Shown: positions 17,507 to 25,400 of the stretch, piece by piece | Layout of the letters: each line of letters begins with the position of its first letter | Numbering within the stretch: the stretch's first letter is position 1 | From: Acinetobacter sp. ANC 4178 | Lineage (GTDB): Bacteria; Pseudomonadota; Gammaproteobacteria; Pseudomonadales; Moraxellaceae | Reading direction: 5' to 3' | DNA: 64,000 nucleotides | Assembly (NCBI RefSeq): GCF_004331175.1 | Contig: NZ_SJOD01000001.1 | Location: 1-64,000, forward strand | Notes under the pieces: model-generated | What the model was told of the DNA's origin: nothing | The model's database searches: none | What the model saw: only the letters and a program-made list of their open reading frames with translations | Program-made: the position numbers and the translations under genes

Positions 17507-18613
17507 ATGAATATGCCCTCGATGACAAAACTCAGACAACGGATCTCTAGTAAGAAAGTCCAACTCAAAAACTTATCGACTCGTGTCTTTAAACAACATT
17601 CACTTATTTTGTCTGAAAGCACACCTTATGAAATTGTCGCTCACAATGATTATTCTAAAGTGCGTTACTATCCAGCCGCGTCAAAGCATTATTTAGAACC
17701 ACTGGTTTTTGTGGCACCTTTTGCCATTAATATGGCGATATACGATTTGTTTCCTTATCGGTCTTTAGTGAAGCATTTTCAAAATCAAGGTTTTGATGTG
17801 TATTTAATCGAATGGAAACACTTTCGTTTTCGTGACCGACATATTCATTTTCTTACCATCGTCGACTACGCACTCCCTGACTGCATTAATAAAATACGCA
17901 GTCATGCTCAATCTGAGCAAATTTCACTGCATGGTTGGAGTATGGCGGGCATTTTTGTTTTACTCTATAGTGCCTTACACAAGCCGAATTTTGTTAAAAA
18001 CTTAATGGTTTTAGGCAGTCCTATTGATAGTTATGCCTCTGGATTCATTGGTAAAATCAATCAAAATATGTATCACCTTATCCAAAAGAAACCATCACTA
18101 AGTCAATACTTGTTTTCTAGTCATATTCCAAAAAAATTTACGCATACGTCAGGGCGCTTAAATTCTATTAGTTTTAAAATTTTAGATCCTAAAGGCTGGT
18201 ATGCAAGCTATAAAACCCTTTTGAATAACTTGGATGATTTGGAAACCATCAGTGAAAATGCCACCATTAGCCAGTTTCTAAATAATATGATTGATTATCC
18301 TGGTGGCATTAACCAAGATATGATTTTTAAGATTTGGCTGAAAAACGAACTAAAAAATGGGGTTATTCAGCTAGAAGATAAACAAATCAAATTAAATTCA
18401 ATCACTTCATCTTTGTTGATTGGCGCAGGTGAAACTGATCAACTTGTGACTGAAGCCGCAATAAAACCATTATGCGAATTGACAAACAGCCAAGATGTCA
18501 CGTTTACTCTAATCCCCGGAGGGCATTTGGGCTTAATGTCGAACAAAGCAAGTGCTGAACAATTTTGGCCCAAACTCACTTCATGGCTAGAACAAAGATC
18601 GACAAAGATATAA
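17507..18613 (+). CDS. PHA-synthase-like alpha/beta hydrolase
   Basis: A 368-residue alpha/beta-hydrolase related in layout to PhaC ('LVFVAPFAINMAIYDLFPYRSLVKHF', 'GFDVYLIEWKH'). The nucleophile motif is GWSMAG with serine at residue 145, where true PHA synthases have cysteine (G-x-C-x-G), so it is more likely an esterase/depolymerase or acyltransferase. An acid in 'GAGETDQLV' and a histidine in 'PGGHLGLM' complete the triad. TAGGT lies just before the ATG. A beta-hydroxyacid dehydrogenase follows 10 bp downstream, so the two are probably one operon. A phasin gene is elsewhere in the window. Confidence 0.8.
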   Translation: MNMPSMTKLRQRISSKKVQLKNLSTRVFKQHSLILSESTPYEIVAHNDYSKVRYYPAASKHYLEPLVFVAPFAINMAIYDLFPYRSLVKHFQNQGFDVYLIEWKHFRFRDRHIHFLTIVDYALPDCINKIRSHAQSEQISLHGWSMAGIFVLLYSALHKPNFVKNLMVLGSPIDSYASGFIGKINQNMYHLIQKKPSLSQYLFSSHIPKKFTHTSGRLNSISFKILDPKGWYASYKTLLNNLDDLETISENATISQFLNNMIDYPGGINQDMIFKIWLKNELKNGVIQLEDKQIKLNSITSSLLIGAGETDQLVTEAAIKPLCELTNSQDVTFTLIPGGHLGLMSNKASAEQFWPKLTSWLEQRSTKI

Positions 18614-18623
18614 AGGAAAAATT

Positions 18624-19496
18624 ATGATTCATTCAGTTGCTTTTATTGGTTTAGGTGCTATGGGATATCGCATGGCTGCTCATCTTCCTAAACATTTTGA
18701 AACCGTGTTTGTTTGGAATCGTAATTTCTCCAAAGCCGAGCAACATGCAGCTGAATACGGAACCCTTGCTGTTTCTTTACAAGATGCAGTTCAAGCAGAC
18801 ATTATTTTTTCTTGCCTTCCAACTAGCCAAGATGTTGAAGCACTTATTTCTGGACTAGAATTAAAAGCAGGTAGTATTTGGATTGATTGCACGAGTGGTG
18901 TACCAGAGTCTGCTAAAAATCTGGCAGAAGCTTTAAACATACAACAGGGTTCTTTCTTAGATGCCCCTGTAAGTGGTCAAACGATTGGGGCTGAAAATGC
19001 CACACTGACCGTAATGGTCGGTGGTGATGCAGAAGCATTCGAAAAAGCACTCCCTGCCTTGCAAGCGATTGGAAAACTCATTAAGCATGTAGGTAACTCA
19101 GGTGCTGGTTTCGCTGTGAAAGCTGTGAATAATATGCTTCTTGCGGTCAATCTTTGCTCAGTAGCCGAAGGCTTTACCACTTTAAAAGCACATGGTGTAA
19201 ATTTGGGTGAAGCATTAGATTGCATTAATGCCTCTAGTGGTAAAAGTGGTGTGACTGAAACTGTATTACCTCAACGTGTCTTAAACCGCAGCTTCCCGCT
19301 TACCTTTGCTTTACCATTATTGGCAAAGGATACTGGAATAGCATTAGATTTGGTCCGTGATGCTAAACTTTCAGCACCTGTAATTGCGTTGACACAAAGT
19401 CTGATACAAGCAGCAAGTGATCTTTCGCCTTCAGAAAGTGATTTTTCTAGTGCAGTCAAATTATATGAATCTTGGAGCAAAATTACGCTGGAGTGA
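18624..19496 (+). CDS. 3-hydroxyisobutyrate-dehydrogenase-family oxidoreductase
   Basis: A 290-residue NAD(P)-dependent beta-hydroxyacid dehydrogenase. It has the N-terminal Rossmann motif 'GLGAMGYRMAAHL', the substrate motif 'LDAPVSGQTIGAENATLTVMVGG', and the catalytic lysine helix 'GFAVKAVNNMLLA'. The substrate could be 3-hydroxyisobutyrate, tartronate semialdehyde, a glyoxylate-type compound or a longer hydroxyacid; the sequence alone does not decide. AAAGGA lies 7 bases before the ATG. It follows a PHA-synthase-like hydrolase, which hints at hydroxyacid metabolism. Confidence 0.88.
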   Translation: MIHSVAFIGLGAMGYRMAAHLPKHFETVFVWNRNFSKAEQHAAEYGTLAVSLQDAVQADIIFSCLPTSQDVEALISGLELKAGSIWIDCTSGVPESAKNLAEALNIQQGSFLDAPVSGQTIGAENATLTVMVGGDAEAFEKALPALQAIGKLIKHVGNSGAGFAVKAVNNMLLAVNLCSVAEGFTTLKAHGVNLGEALDCINASSGKSGVTETVLPQRVLNRSFPLTFALPLLAKDTGIALDLVRDAKLSAPVIALTQSLIQAASDLSPSESDFSSAVKLYESWSKITLE

Positions 19497-19517
19497 TTTA
19501 AGTTTCTATGATGCAAT

Positions 19518-19551
19518 AAAAAAGCCTCTATCTAATAGCAGGCTTTTTTTA
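19518..19551 (+). terminator. Terminator of the dehydrogenase gene
   Basis: AAAAAAGCCT (19518-19527) pairs with AGGCTTTTTTT (19540-19550) about 20 bases past the stop codon. Confidence 0.88.
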
Positions 19552-19607
19552 TTTTAACTATTTCTGCAAAATCAGAATCTCTAAATTGGCTAATATACCG
19601 CTATCTT

Positions 19608-20024
19608 TTAATCAAATAATTTTGACCAGTCAGTAGCAAGATGTTGCTCATCTTTAACTACTACCGTTCCTGAGGTTGTAAGCCGCATATTCTCAGCCGT
19701 AATAATCAATTCTGGCTCAGCATCATTAAATTCAAAAACAAATTGATATTTACCATTTCCCACCTCTTTAACTTCGTAATCAATGATGTAAAATTGCCCA
19801 CAACTTAAATCATTCGTAATACTGAATTTATTAATCGAAGCATTTTCAAAAGTCACTAATGCTTTCTCAAGAGAATATTGCTCCAATTCACAATCAAAAT
19901 CAGAAAATATATGGACATATAAAATCACATCGAATTTCCATAATTCTGGATTCCAATCAAGTAAGAATCCATACAATCTAGAATCATGTAAAGCCCCAAG
20001 ATATTTATAAAAATTTTCAATCAT
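19608..20024 (-). CDS. Small acidic protein of unknown function
   Basis: A 138-residue acidic, aromatic-rich cytoplasmic protein with no signal peptide or membrane helix. It begins 'MIENFYKYLGALHDSRLYGF' and has a beta-rich pattern ('LYVHIFSDFDCE', 'FYIIDYEVKEVG', 'YQFVFEFN'). The size, acidity and 'LHDSRL' opening are reminiscent of small polymorphic-toxin immunity proteins, but no family was recognised with confidence and no toxin gene is nearby. GGGGGA lies about 6 bases before the ATG at 20024; a longer frame to 20078 is less likely. The gene is isolated, in DNA more AT-rich than its neighbours. Confidence 0.6.
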   Translation of the reverse strand: MIENFYKYLGALHDSRLYGFLLDWNPELWKFDVILYVHIFSDFDCELEQYSLEKALVTFENASINKFSITNDLSCGQFYIIDYEVKEVGNGKYQFVFEFNDAEPELIITAENMRLTTSGTVVVKDEQHLATDWSKLFD

Positions 20025-20275
20025 GTCATTCCCCCACAACAAATTCAAAAAAGTCCAGCATAACGTTCGACTAGACACAATAACAATTAAAGTAAAATAA
20101 GTTAAATCTTTATTATCAATTTAATTTTATAAAACCATTGATATATATAACTTTTACCTATCATGTTGGACAAAATTACGTTAGAGTAATTTATTGCCAT
20201 TGAAGATGACAAATTAAACCCAATATTGTAATAAGGTATTAAACATATACTGTTACAAACCATGAGGAAACTCTT

Positions 20276-20545
20276 ATGAGTAAGTTGCTTATTGCTTGTC
20301 TTGCAGGTCTATCAACCTTTATTGGCGCAAATACGATGGCTGCAACGCCAGAGCAAGAGTGTCAAAAACTCAAAAATGATCATGATGTGATTTATGCATC
20401 TAAAGGTTTCTGTTTCAAAGACCCTGAAGCAAAAGCAAAGTTTGGTAATGACAACTGCTATACCACCAAACCTAAATTTTCAGATAAAGAACAGCAACGC
20501 CTTGACGAAATCAAAGCACGTCAGAAAGAATTAAATTGTAAATAA
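20276..20545 (+). CDS. Small periplasmic YARHG-like protein
   Basis: An 89-residue secreted protein with a signal peptide (about residues 1-22, ending MAA) and a short domain 'VIYASKGFCFKDPEAKAKFG' plus 'KFSDKEQQRLDEIKARQK', which follows the YARHG-domain pattern (I-Y-A-x-x-G-x-x-F-x-D ... L-x-x-x-E). Four cysteines in the mature part suggest two disulfides. Function unknown; YARHG domains are found in extracellular or periplasmic proteins. GAGGAAAC lies before the ATG. The HIT gene follows 43 bp downstream on the same strand. Confidence 0.7.
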   Translation: MSKLLIACLAGLSTFIGANTMAATPEQECQKLKNDHDVIYASKGFCFKDPEAKAKFGNDNCYTTKPKFSDKEQQRLDEIKARQKELNCK

Positions 20546-20588
20546 CCACCAAGCTTCTCCCTAAATGGAGACCGTTAAAGGAATAATT

Positions 20589-21008
20589 ATGGCTTACGAT
20601 GATCAAAATATTTTTGCAAGAATCCTTCGTGGAGAGCTTCCTGCAATCAAAGTGTATGAAGATGAACAGGTTCTTGCTTTTATGGATATCATGCCGCAAG
20701 CTGAAGGTCACACCCTAGTCATTCCTAAAACACCAGCAGTAAACTTGCTCGATCTTCCAGCTGAAGCTGCTGCTTATACCATTCAGGTTACACAAAAAAT
20801 TGCTCGCGCAATCGAAAAAGCACTTGGCGTGGATGGCATTATCTTAATGCAATTAAGTGGGGCTGCGGCTGGACAAACTGTTCCACATATCCATTTTCAC
20901 CTTATTCCGACCAATGTACATCAGTTAGGCAAGCATGCTGCACAAATGGGTGATCAAGAAAAGATTAAAGCTCAAGCTGAAAAAATTAAAGCAGCATTAA
21001 AATCATAA
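20589..21008 (+). CDS. HIT-family nucleotide hydrolase (HinT/Fhit-like)
   Basis: A 139-residue histidine-triad protein. The HIT motif is 'VPHIHFHLIP', with 'ARILRGELPAIKVYEDEQVLAFMDI' at the N-terminus. Such proteins hydrolyse adenosine phosphoramidates or dinucleoside polyphosphates. The start at 20589 is set by AAAGGA 7 bases upstream. A strong terminator follows. Confidence 0.92.
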   Translation: MAYDDQNIFARILRGELPAIKVYEDEQVLAFMDIMPQAEGHTLVIPKTPAVNLLDLPAEAAAYTIQVTQKIARAIEKALGVDGIILMQLSGAAAGQTVPHIHFHLIPTNVHQLGKHAAQMGDQEKIKAQAEKIKAALKS

Positions 21009-21026
21009 TTTGATTATCTACACAGC

Positions 21027-21053
21027 AAATGGAGCCATTCGGCTCCATTTTTT
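21027..21053 (+). terminator. Terminator of the HIT gene
   Basis: AAATGGAGCC (21027-21036) pairs with GGCTCCATTT (21041-21050) across an ATTC loop, followed by more T's. Confidence 0.9.
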
Positions 21054-21101
21054 ATATTCGGTAAAAAATCAAAATAAAACTGAGAGTTATCCAATCACGC
21101 C

Positions 21102-21157
21102 TCGTCATCAAACTGTCATTTAGTTTTCACTTTGCTGTCACATAGTTTGCAGATACT
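21102..21157 (+). promoter_or_regulatory. PhoB-box-like array and -10 element upstream of the porin
   Basis: Four 7-mers repeat at an exact 11-bp period: TCGTCAT (21102), CTGTCAT (21113), TTTTCAC (21124) and CTGTCAC (21135). This is the spacing and sequence of Pho boxes (CTGTCAT-N4-repeat). Ten bases after the last repeat, GATACT (21152-21157) can serve as a -10, with no good -35, as expected for a PhoB-activated promoter. The porin start codon is about 100 bases further on. Seen directly in sequence; PhoB binding is an inference. Confidence 0.65.
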
Positions 21158-21259
21158 GCATAGCAAGTTGGTGAGCTATGTAACGAATTGTACAGAAGCG
21201 CGCTGAAAATAAGAGTTTGTAGGCACTTGCCATAAAAATCGTGTTTTGGAGAAATCTCA

Positions 21260-22375
21260 ATGAAAAAATTGCTACTTGCTGCAGCAGTGACCACTTTAAG
21301 CTTAAACGCAGCACAGGCAGCGCCAACATTGTACGGTAAACTAAATGTATCGATCGACAATGTTGATAACAAAAGTTTTGATGGCAAGAGTGATGTGACT
21401 GAAATCAACTCTAATGCTTCTCGCTTTGGTATTAAAGGGGAAGAAAAGCTAACAGAAAAATTATCTGCAATCTATTTAGCTGAATGGGCAATCGCAACTG
21501 ATGGTTCTGGTTCTGATACCGACTTAAGTGCTCGTAACCGCTTCATCGGCTTAAAAAGTGATGGTATTGGTGCGTTAAAAGTAGGTAAATTTGACTCTTA
21601 CTTCAAAACTGCTGCTGGCAATAATCAAGATATCTTCAATGACCACACAATTTTAGATATCACAAACACCATGTATGGTGAAGAACGTTCAAACAATGTC
21701 GTTGGCTTTGAATCTGACCCTAAATTACTTGCTGGCTTATCATTCAACGTAATGTTCCAACAAGGTGAAAGCTCTACTGATCCAGCCAAAGGTGCAACAG
21801 GTAACGATGATACTCGCAATAACTTTGGCGATGCTGTTTCAGCTTCTGTTAACTATGAAAATAAAGATTTAGGTCTAGCGTTAGCAGCTGCTGGTAACTC
21901 AGGCATTCAAGGTAAATACAACGCTTACAGCTTAAAAGATATTTACTCTGATGCTTACCGCGTAACTGGCTCTTATGATTTCAGCACCGTTGGTCTAAAA
22001 GGTCTTGTACTGGGTGGCTTGTGGCAACATGCTGAACCAAAAGATGACTTAACTGCTTATGACACTGGTAAAAAAGATACAAACAATCAAGCAATTCTAG
22101 CTAACTACAAAGGCTTACAAGAAGACTCTTGGGTTGCAGCAGTAACTTATAAAATCGGCAGCACACCTTTTGCTGTAAAAGGACAATATCAATCAGCTAA
22201 AACCGCGCGTGATGGTTATGATGATCGTACAATTGATCAGTACGGTATCGGTTTAGACTACAAAATTAACAAACAAGCACGTTTCTACGGCATCGTAGCG
22301 CAACAAAAACGTGATTGGCTTAAAGAAGATGACAAACGCACTGTGATTGGTACAGGCATGGAATACAACTTCTAA
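21260..22375 (+). CDS. Outer-membrane general porin
   Basis: A 371-residue beta-barrel porin of the Gram-negative porin family. It has a signal peptide (residues 1-20, ending AQA), the opening strand 'APTLYGKLNVSIDNV', 'ASRFGIKGEEKLTEKLSAIYLAEW', 'SARNRFIGLKSDGIGALKVGKFD', and a C-terminal phenylalanine ('GTGMEYNF'), the signal for BAM assembly. It forms a channel for small solutes. TTTTGGAG lies before the ATG. The upstream region holds PhoB-box-like repeats, so phosphate starvation may induce it; the barrel itself does not show what it selects. Confidence 0.92.
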   Translation: MKKLLLAAAVTTLSLNAAQAAPTLYGKLNVSIDNVDNKSFDGKSDVTEINSNASRFGIKGEEKLTEKLSAIYLAEWAIATDGSGSDTDLSARNRFIGLKSDGIGALKVGKFDSYFKTAAGNNQDIFNDHTILDITNTMYGEERSNNVVGFESDPKLLAGLSFNVMFQQGESSTDPAKGATGNDDTRNNFGDAVSASVNYENKDLGLALAAAGNSGIQGKYNAYSLKDIYSDAYRVTGSYDFSTVGLKGLVLGGLWQHAEPKDDLTAYDTGKKDTNNQAILANYKGLQEDSWVAAVTYKIGSTPFAVKGQYQSAKTARDGYDDRTIDQYGIGLDYKINKQARFYGIVAQQKRDWLKEDDKRTVIGTGMEYNF

Positions 22376-22391
22376 TCCTCACCAATTTTAT

Positions 22392-22417
22392 AAAAAACAC
22401 GCTTCGGCGTGTTTTTT
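22392..22417. terminator. Terminator between porin and the MTHFR-family gene
   Basis: AAAAAACACGC and GCGTGTTTTTT form an 11-bp stem on a stable TTCG tetraloop, with T-runs on both strands; it serves the two convergent genes. Confidence 0.92.
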
Positions 22418-23819
22418 ATTTAGGCTTAAACCAATTCACCCAAGAACTTGTACCACGCGATTCTATCGGCACTGTATCAATCAGGCGTTCTTTCAATATA
22501 CCCACTTGATTCACTTGTTGTGCTAAACGCGCTTTTACCGAGTGAATACACTCTCGATCTCCAAATTCGCAAAGATCCAAAGTTGTGCCTCCACAAGGGC
22601 CATTGGCCAAACCTTTAGGACAGGTTTCAGGACAGATATATAAAGTATCTGCAAGGCGACACTGACCACAGCTTTCACAGCCTACCACACCATGTTTAGA
22701 CAAATATTCTGATTTTATAAGCAGTTTATTTGCAAAATGACCTGACCAATGCTTAGGATTAAAAAATTTGCTTCCTAAGTTCCTCGCAATCTTGGAATCG
22801 AACATGGAGTCATGCATAAGTTGCATACTTTTATACTTGAGCACTTGTTCTGTAGACACTTTTTTTTGCAACACATCAGGTTTAAGTTTAAGCTCATCCC
22901 CCGACTGTAATTGATGCAGCTCACGCCATAGCTGTATGCACTGATCAAAACTAAAATCCTGAAAACGCGCGAGAGCCTGTTCTAACTTTTGTTGCTCTTC
23001 TGGCTTATGGCAGGCGGATAAGTGCACTCCAGCAAATCCCCAGTAACGGCAAATTAAAATCTGCAAAGCACAACGTGCATAGACATTCTGTTCTGCAATG
23101 ACAGCATCTCTACCCTGTTCTTGTTTCAGCAACTGCAAAAGATGAGGCGTCAAAACAATTCCTGCAACTTTCTGTTTGACCATAAATTCTGCACGCGCTG
23201 CTGTTAATGGCATCACACACGCAAACAAATCAACCTGTAAATGCTGGTTTTCTAAATATTGCTTCGCTTCCTTTAACGCATCCAAGTCAAACCCTAATTG
23301 AGTTACGACATAGTCAGCTCCTGCCCGCACTTTTTTATCCAATTTATAATATTGCGCATCGTGCTCAGCTTTTGCATACTTAAACGGATTTAGTGCTACT
23401 CCAACTTTTATTTCAGGTGCAAGCTTTTTGCACTGCATTACAGCATTCACTGATTCTAAATAACGTGTCCGTGGAAAATTTATCTCCTGACCATTTTGAT
23501 GATGCTTTAATTTATCACCCGTCAGCAACAACACATTCGAATAACCTTGTTCCTGTGCCGCTCGAATAAATGCATTAAAATCTGCTATATCTCGCCCTTT
23601 ACCCGAAAAATGTAAGATTTTCGGAATCTCAGCTGCATAATTTTGAGCAATTGCCAATGGTTCTGGATCATCATCTGTACGCACACGATCAGCAATTGTC
23701 ATGATAACTGGATAGCCACCTATACTCGATGGCACAGGTTGTGCGTGCTTAGTCGGCAGATATTCTAGGAAAATAGAAAATGGCTGATTTTGCAAAGAAT
23801 CAGTAAATAAAGGCATCAT
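22416..23819 (-). CDS. Methylenetetrahydrofolate reductase-family protein with MTHFR_C domain
   Basis: A protein of about 467 residues with a MetF-like TIM barrel ('FSIFLEYLPTK', 'DFNAFIRAAQEQGYSNVLLLTGD', 'KVGVALNPFK') followed by a C-terminal cysteine-rich MTHFR_C domain ('GVVGCESCGQCRLADTLYICPETCPKG', 'NGPCGGT', 'CEFGDRECI'). The Cys-rich part probably binds a metal or Fe-S cluster, as in MetV-type subunits. It may act in C1-folate metabolism. The start is uncertain: ATGs at 23819 and 23816 have no clear ribosome-binding site, and a TTG at 23846 is also in frame. Confidence 0.82.
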   Translation of the reverse strand: MMPLFTDSLQNQPFSIFLEYLPTKHAQPVPSSIGGYPVIMTIADRVRTDDDPEPLAIAQNYAAEIPKILHFSGKGRDIADFNAFIRAAQEQGYSNVLLLTGDKLKHHQNGQEINFPRTRYLESVNAVMQCKKLAPEIKVGVALNPFKYAKAEHDAQYYKLDKKVRAGADYVVTQLGFDLDALKEAKQYLENQHLQVDLFACVMPLTAARAEFMVKQKVAGIVLTPHLLQLLKQEQGRDAVIAEQNVYARCALQILICRYWGFAGVHLSACHKPEEQQKLEQALARFQDFSFDQCIQLWRELHQLQSGDELKLKPDVLQKKVSTEQVLKYKSMQLMHDSMFDSKIARNLGSKFFNPKHWSGHFANKLLIKSEYLSKHGVVGCESCGQCRLADTLYICPETCPKGLANGPCGGTTLDLCEFGDRECIHSVKARLAQQVNQVGILKERLIDTVPIESRGTSSWVNWFKPK

Positions 23820-23964
23820 ATTGGGAAGATGTGTGACAAATGTCAAAAAAAGGAAAGCAGCTTATTATAAAAGATGAAAATGCTCATTGGCAAAATAAAT
23901 AATGAGTTTGTTCAAACTTAAAAAAGCACAAACTCATTTTTACAATTGTTCCCCAAACGGAAAA

Positions 23965-24435
23965 TTACCAGCGAAATTTATTCCAATTTTCAGGATTCGC
24001 CCAATATTTAGAGTTAAACCAATCTGGGACATGTTTGTAATTTAGAATGTTGAATTGCCAAATGGCCAAATCATTATCCTGTGCTGACTTTTCAATGAGT
24101 TGGGTAAAACCAAGCGAGCGCATTAATTTATGATCTTGCTCATTCGTGACCACAACCAATTTTTTCGCCATTAAATCGCGTAGCTTCACTAAAAATTGTG
24201 CTTTGGTTGTATCCGACAAACCACTCATCTCTAGATTATCTAATACAACAAATCCCAAATCATAACGCTGAGTAAAAGGCAGACTTAGCAACTCAGTTAC
24301 GTTAAAATAAGTCCAACGAATTGATTGATTCTGGTCATATTGTTCTAAATTTTGACCAATACACAATGCAGTTTGAATAGGCTGTTCCTGAGATAAATCG
24401 TCTAGCATAGAAGTGATGACATTCTGTTCAGCCAT
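23965..24435 (-). CDS. DUF6231-like protein
   Basis: A 156-residue cytoplasmic protein with alternating strands and helices reminiscent of a methyltransferase-like or Rossmann core ('TALCIGQNL', 'YDLGFVVLDNLEMSG', 'KKLVVVTNEQDHKLMRSLGF') and a conserved-looking C-terminus rich in Trp and Asn ('WFNSKYWANPENWNKFRW'). It resembles the DUF6231 family known mainly from Pseudomonas and Acinetobacter; function unknown. It is divergent from the DUF2797 gene with a 32-bp gap between start codons. Confidence 0.65.
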   Translation of the reverse strand: MAEQNVITSMLDDLSQEQPIQTALCIGQNLEQYDQNQSIRWTYFNVTELLSLPFTQRYDLGFVVLDNLEMSGLSDTTKAQFLVKLRDLMAKKLVVVTNEQDHKLMRSLGFTQLIEKSAQDNDLAIWQFNILNYKHVPDWFNSKYWANPENWNKFRW

Positions 24436-24467
24436 AACTGCATCCTTATTATTTGAGTGAGCTTTTC

Positions 24468-25340
24468 ATGGAACTACAAGGCATTTGTCATAAAATGCAG
24501 GCAGGTCTCAAAGACCTTAGTGTAACTGATCAACAGACTCGCAAGGCAAATGTTGAATATAAATTTATCTTAGATCGTGCAGAAATTGAGCTTCCATTCA
24601 GTTTAGGTCAAGAAATTGAGTTGGAATGGACTGGAAATATTTACTGTGTTTCTTGTGGCAGCAAAACACCGAAGTCTTATTCTCAAGGGCATTGTTTTAA
24701 ATGTTTTAAAACCAAAGCATCTTGCGACATGTGTATTATGAAACCTGAGACATGCCATTATCATCTCGGGACTTGCCGTGAAGATAGTTTTGCTCACGAA
24801 GTCTGTTTTCAACCGCATATTGTTTATTTAGCCAATTCTAGCGCTTTAAAAGTCGGAATCACTCGACTGGGACAAATGCCGACACGCTGGTTGGACCAAG
24901 GTGCCACTCAAGCCCTTCCGATTATGAAAGTGGGTTCTCGTCGTTTATCAGGTCAACTCGAAATTATGTTTGGGACTCAAGTTGCCGATAAAACCGACTG
25001 GCGTAAACTTCTTAAAGGTGAAGCTGAACCTTTAAATTTACTTGAAGTGCGTGAGCAATTGATTGAAGAATTTTCCCCTAAAATTCAAACTATTCGTGAT
25101 GAATTTAGTCAAAATCTTGAATTTAATGAAACTGTTGAATTACTTGAGAATGAACAACCCCGTGAGTTTATCTATCCTGTAGAGCACTATCCAGAAAAGA
25201 TTAAATCGCACAATTTGGATAAAACCCCAATCATTCGCGGCAAGCTGCAAGGTATTAAAGGACAATACCTACTGCTCGATACAGGTGTAATTAATATCCG
25301 TAAATATACAGGCTATGAAATTATTGTTCGTACTGAATAA
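24468..25340 (+). CDS. DUF2797-domain zinc-binding protein
   Basis: A 290-residue protein of the DUF2797 family. It has a zinc-binding cysteine cluster ('CVSCGSKTPKSYSQGHCFKC', 'CDMCIMKPETCHYHLGTCRE') followed by 'IVYLANSSALKVGITR' and 'TRWLDQGATQALPIMKVGSR', a segment that looks like a GIY-YIG-type fold. The family function is not established. GAGTGAG lies 6 bases before the ATG at 24468; a TTG at 24453 is less likely. A perfect terminator follows. Confidence 0.85.
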   Translation: MELQGICHKMQAGLKDLSVTDQQTRKANVEYKFILDRAEIELPFSLGQEIELEWTGNIYCVSCGSKTPKSYSQGHCFKCFKTKASCDMCIMKPETCHYHLGTCREDSFAHEVCFQPHIVYLANSSALKVGITRLGQMPTRWLDQGATQALPIMKVGSRRLSGQLEIMFGTQVADKTDWRKLLKGEAEPLNLLEVREQLIEEFSPKIQTIRDEFSQNLEFNETVELLENEQPREFIYPVEHYPEKIKSHNLDKTPIIRGKLQGIKGQYLLLDTGVINIRKYTGYEIIVRTE

Positions 25341-25360
25341 TTTCATAATTTAATCGTCAT

Positions 25361-25389
25361 AAAAAAACCAGCCTAGGCTGGTTTTTTTT
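25361..25389. terminator. Bidirectional terminator between the DUF2797 gene and ppiD
   Basis: AAAAAAACCAGCC and GGCTGGTTTTTTT form a near-perfect palindrome with T-runs on both strands, between two convergent stop codons. Confidence 0.92.
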
Positions 25390-25400
25390 ATGACTATATT

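Noticed and set aside
23818..23846. TTGACA plus CAATAT as a promoter for a leaderless MTHFR-family mRNA
   Set aside because: The -10 matches at only three positions and overlaps the ATG, so transcription would start after it.
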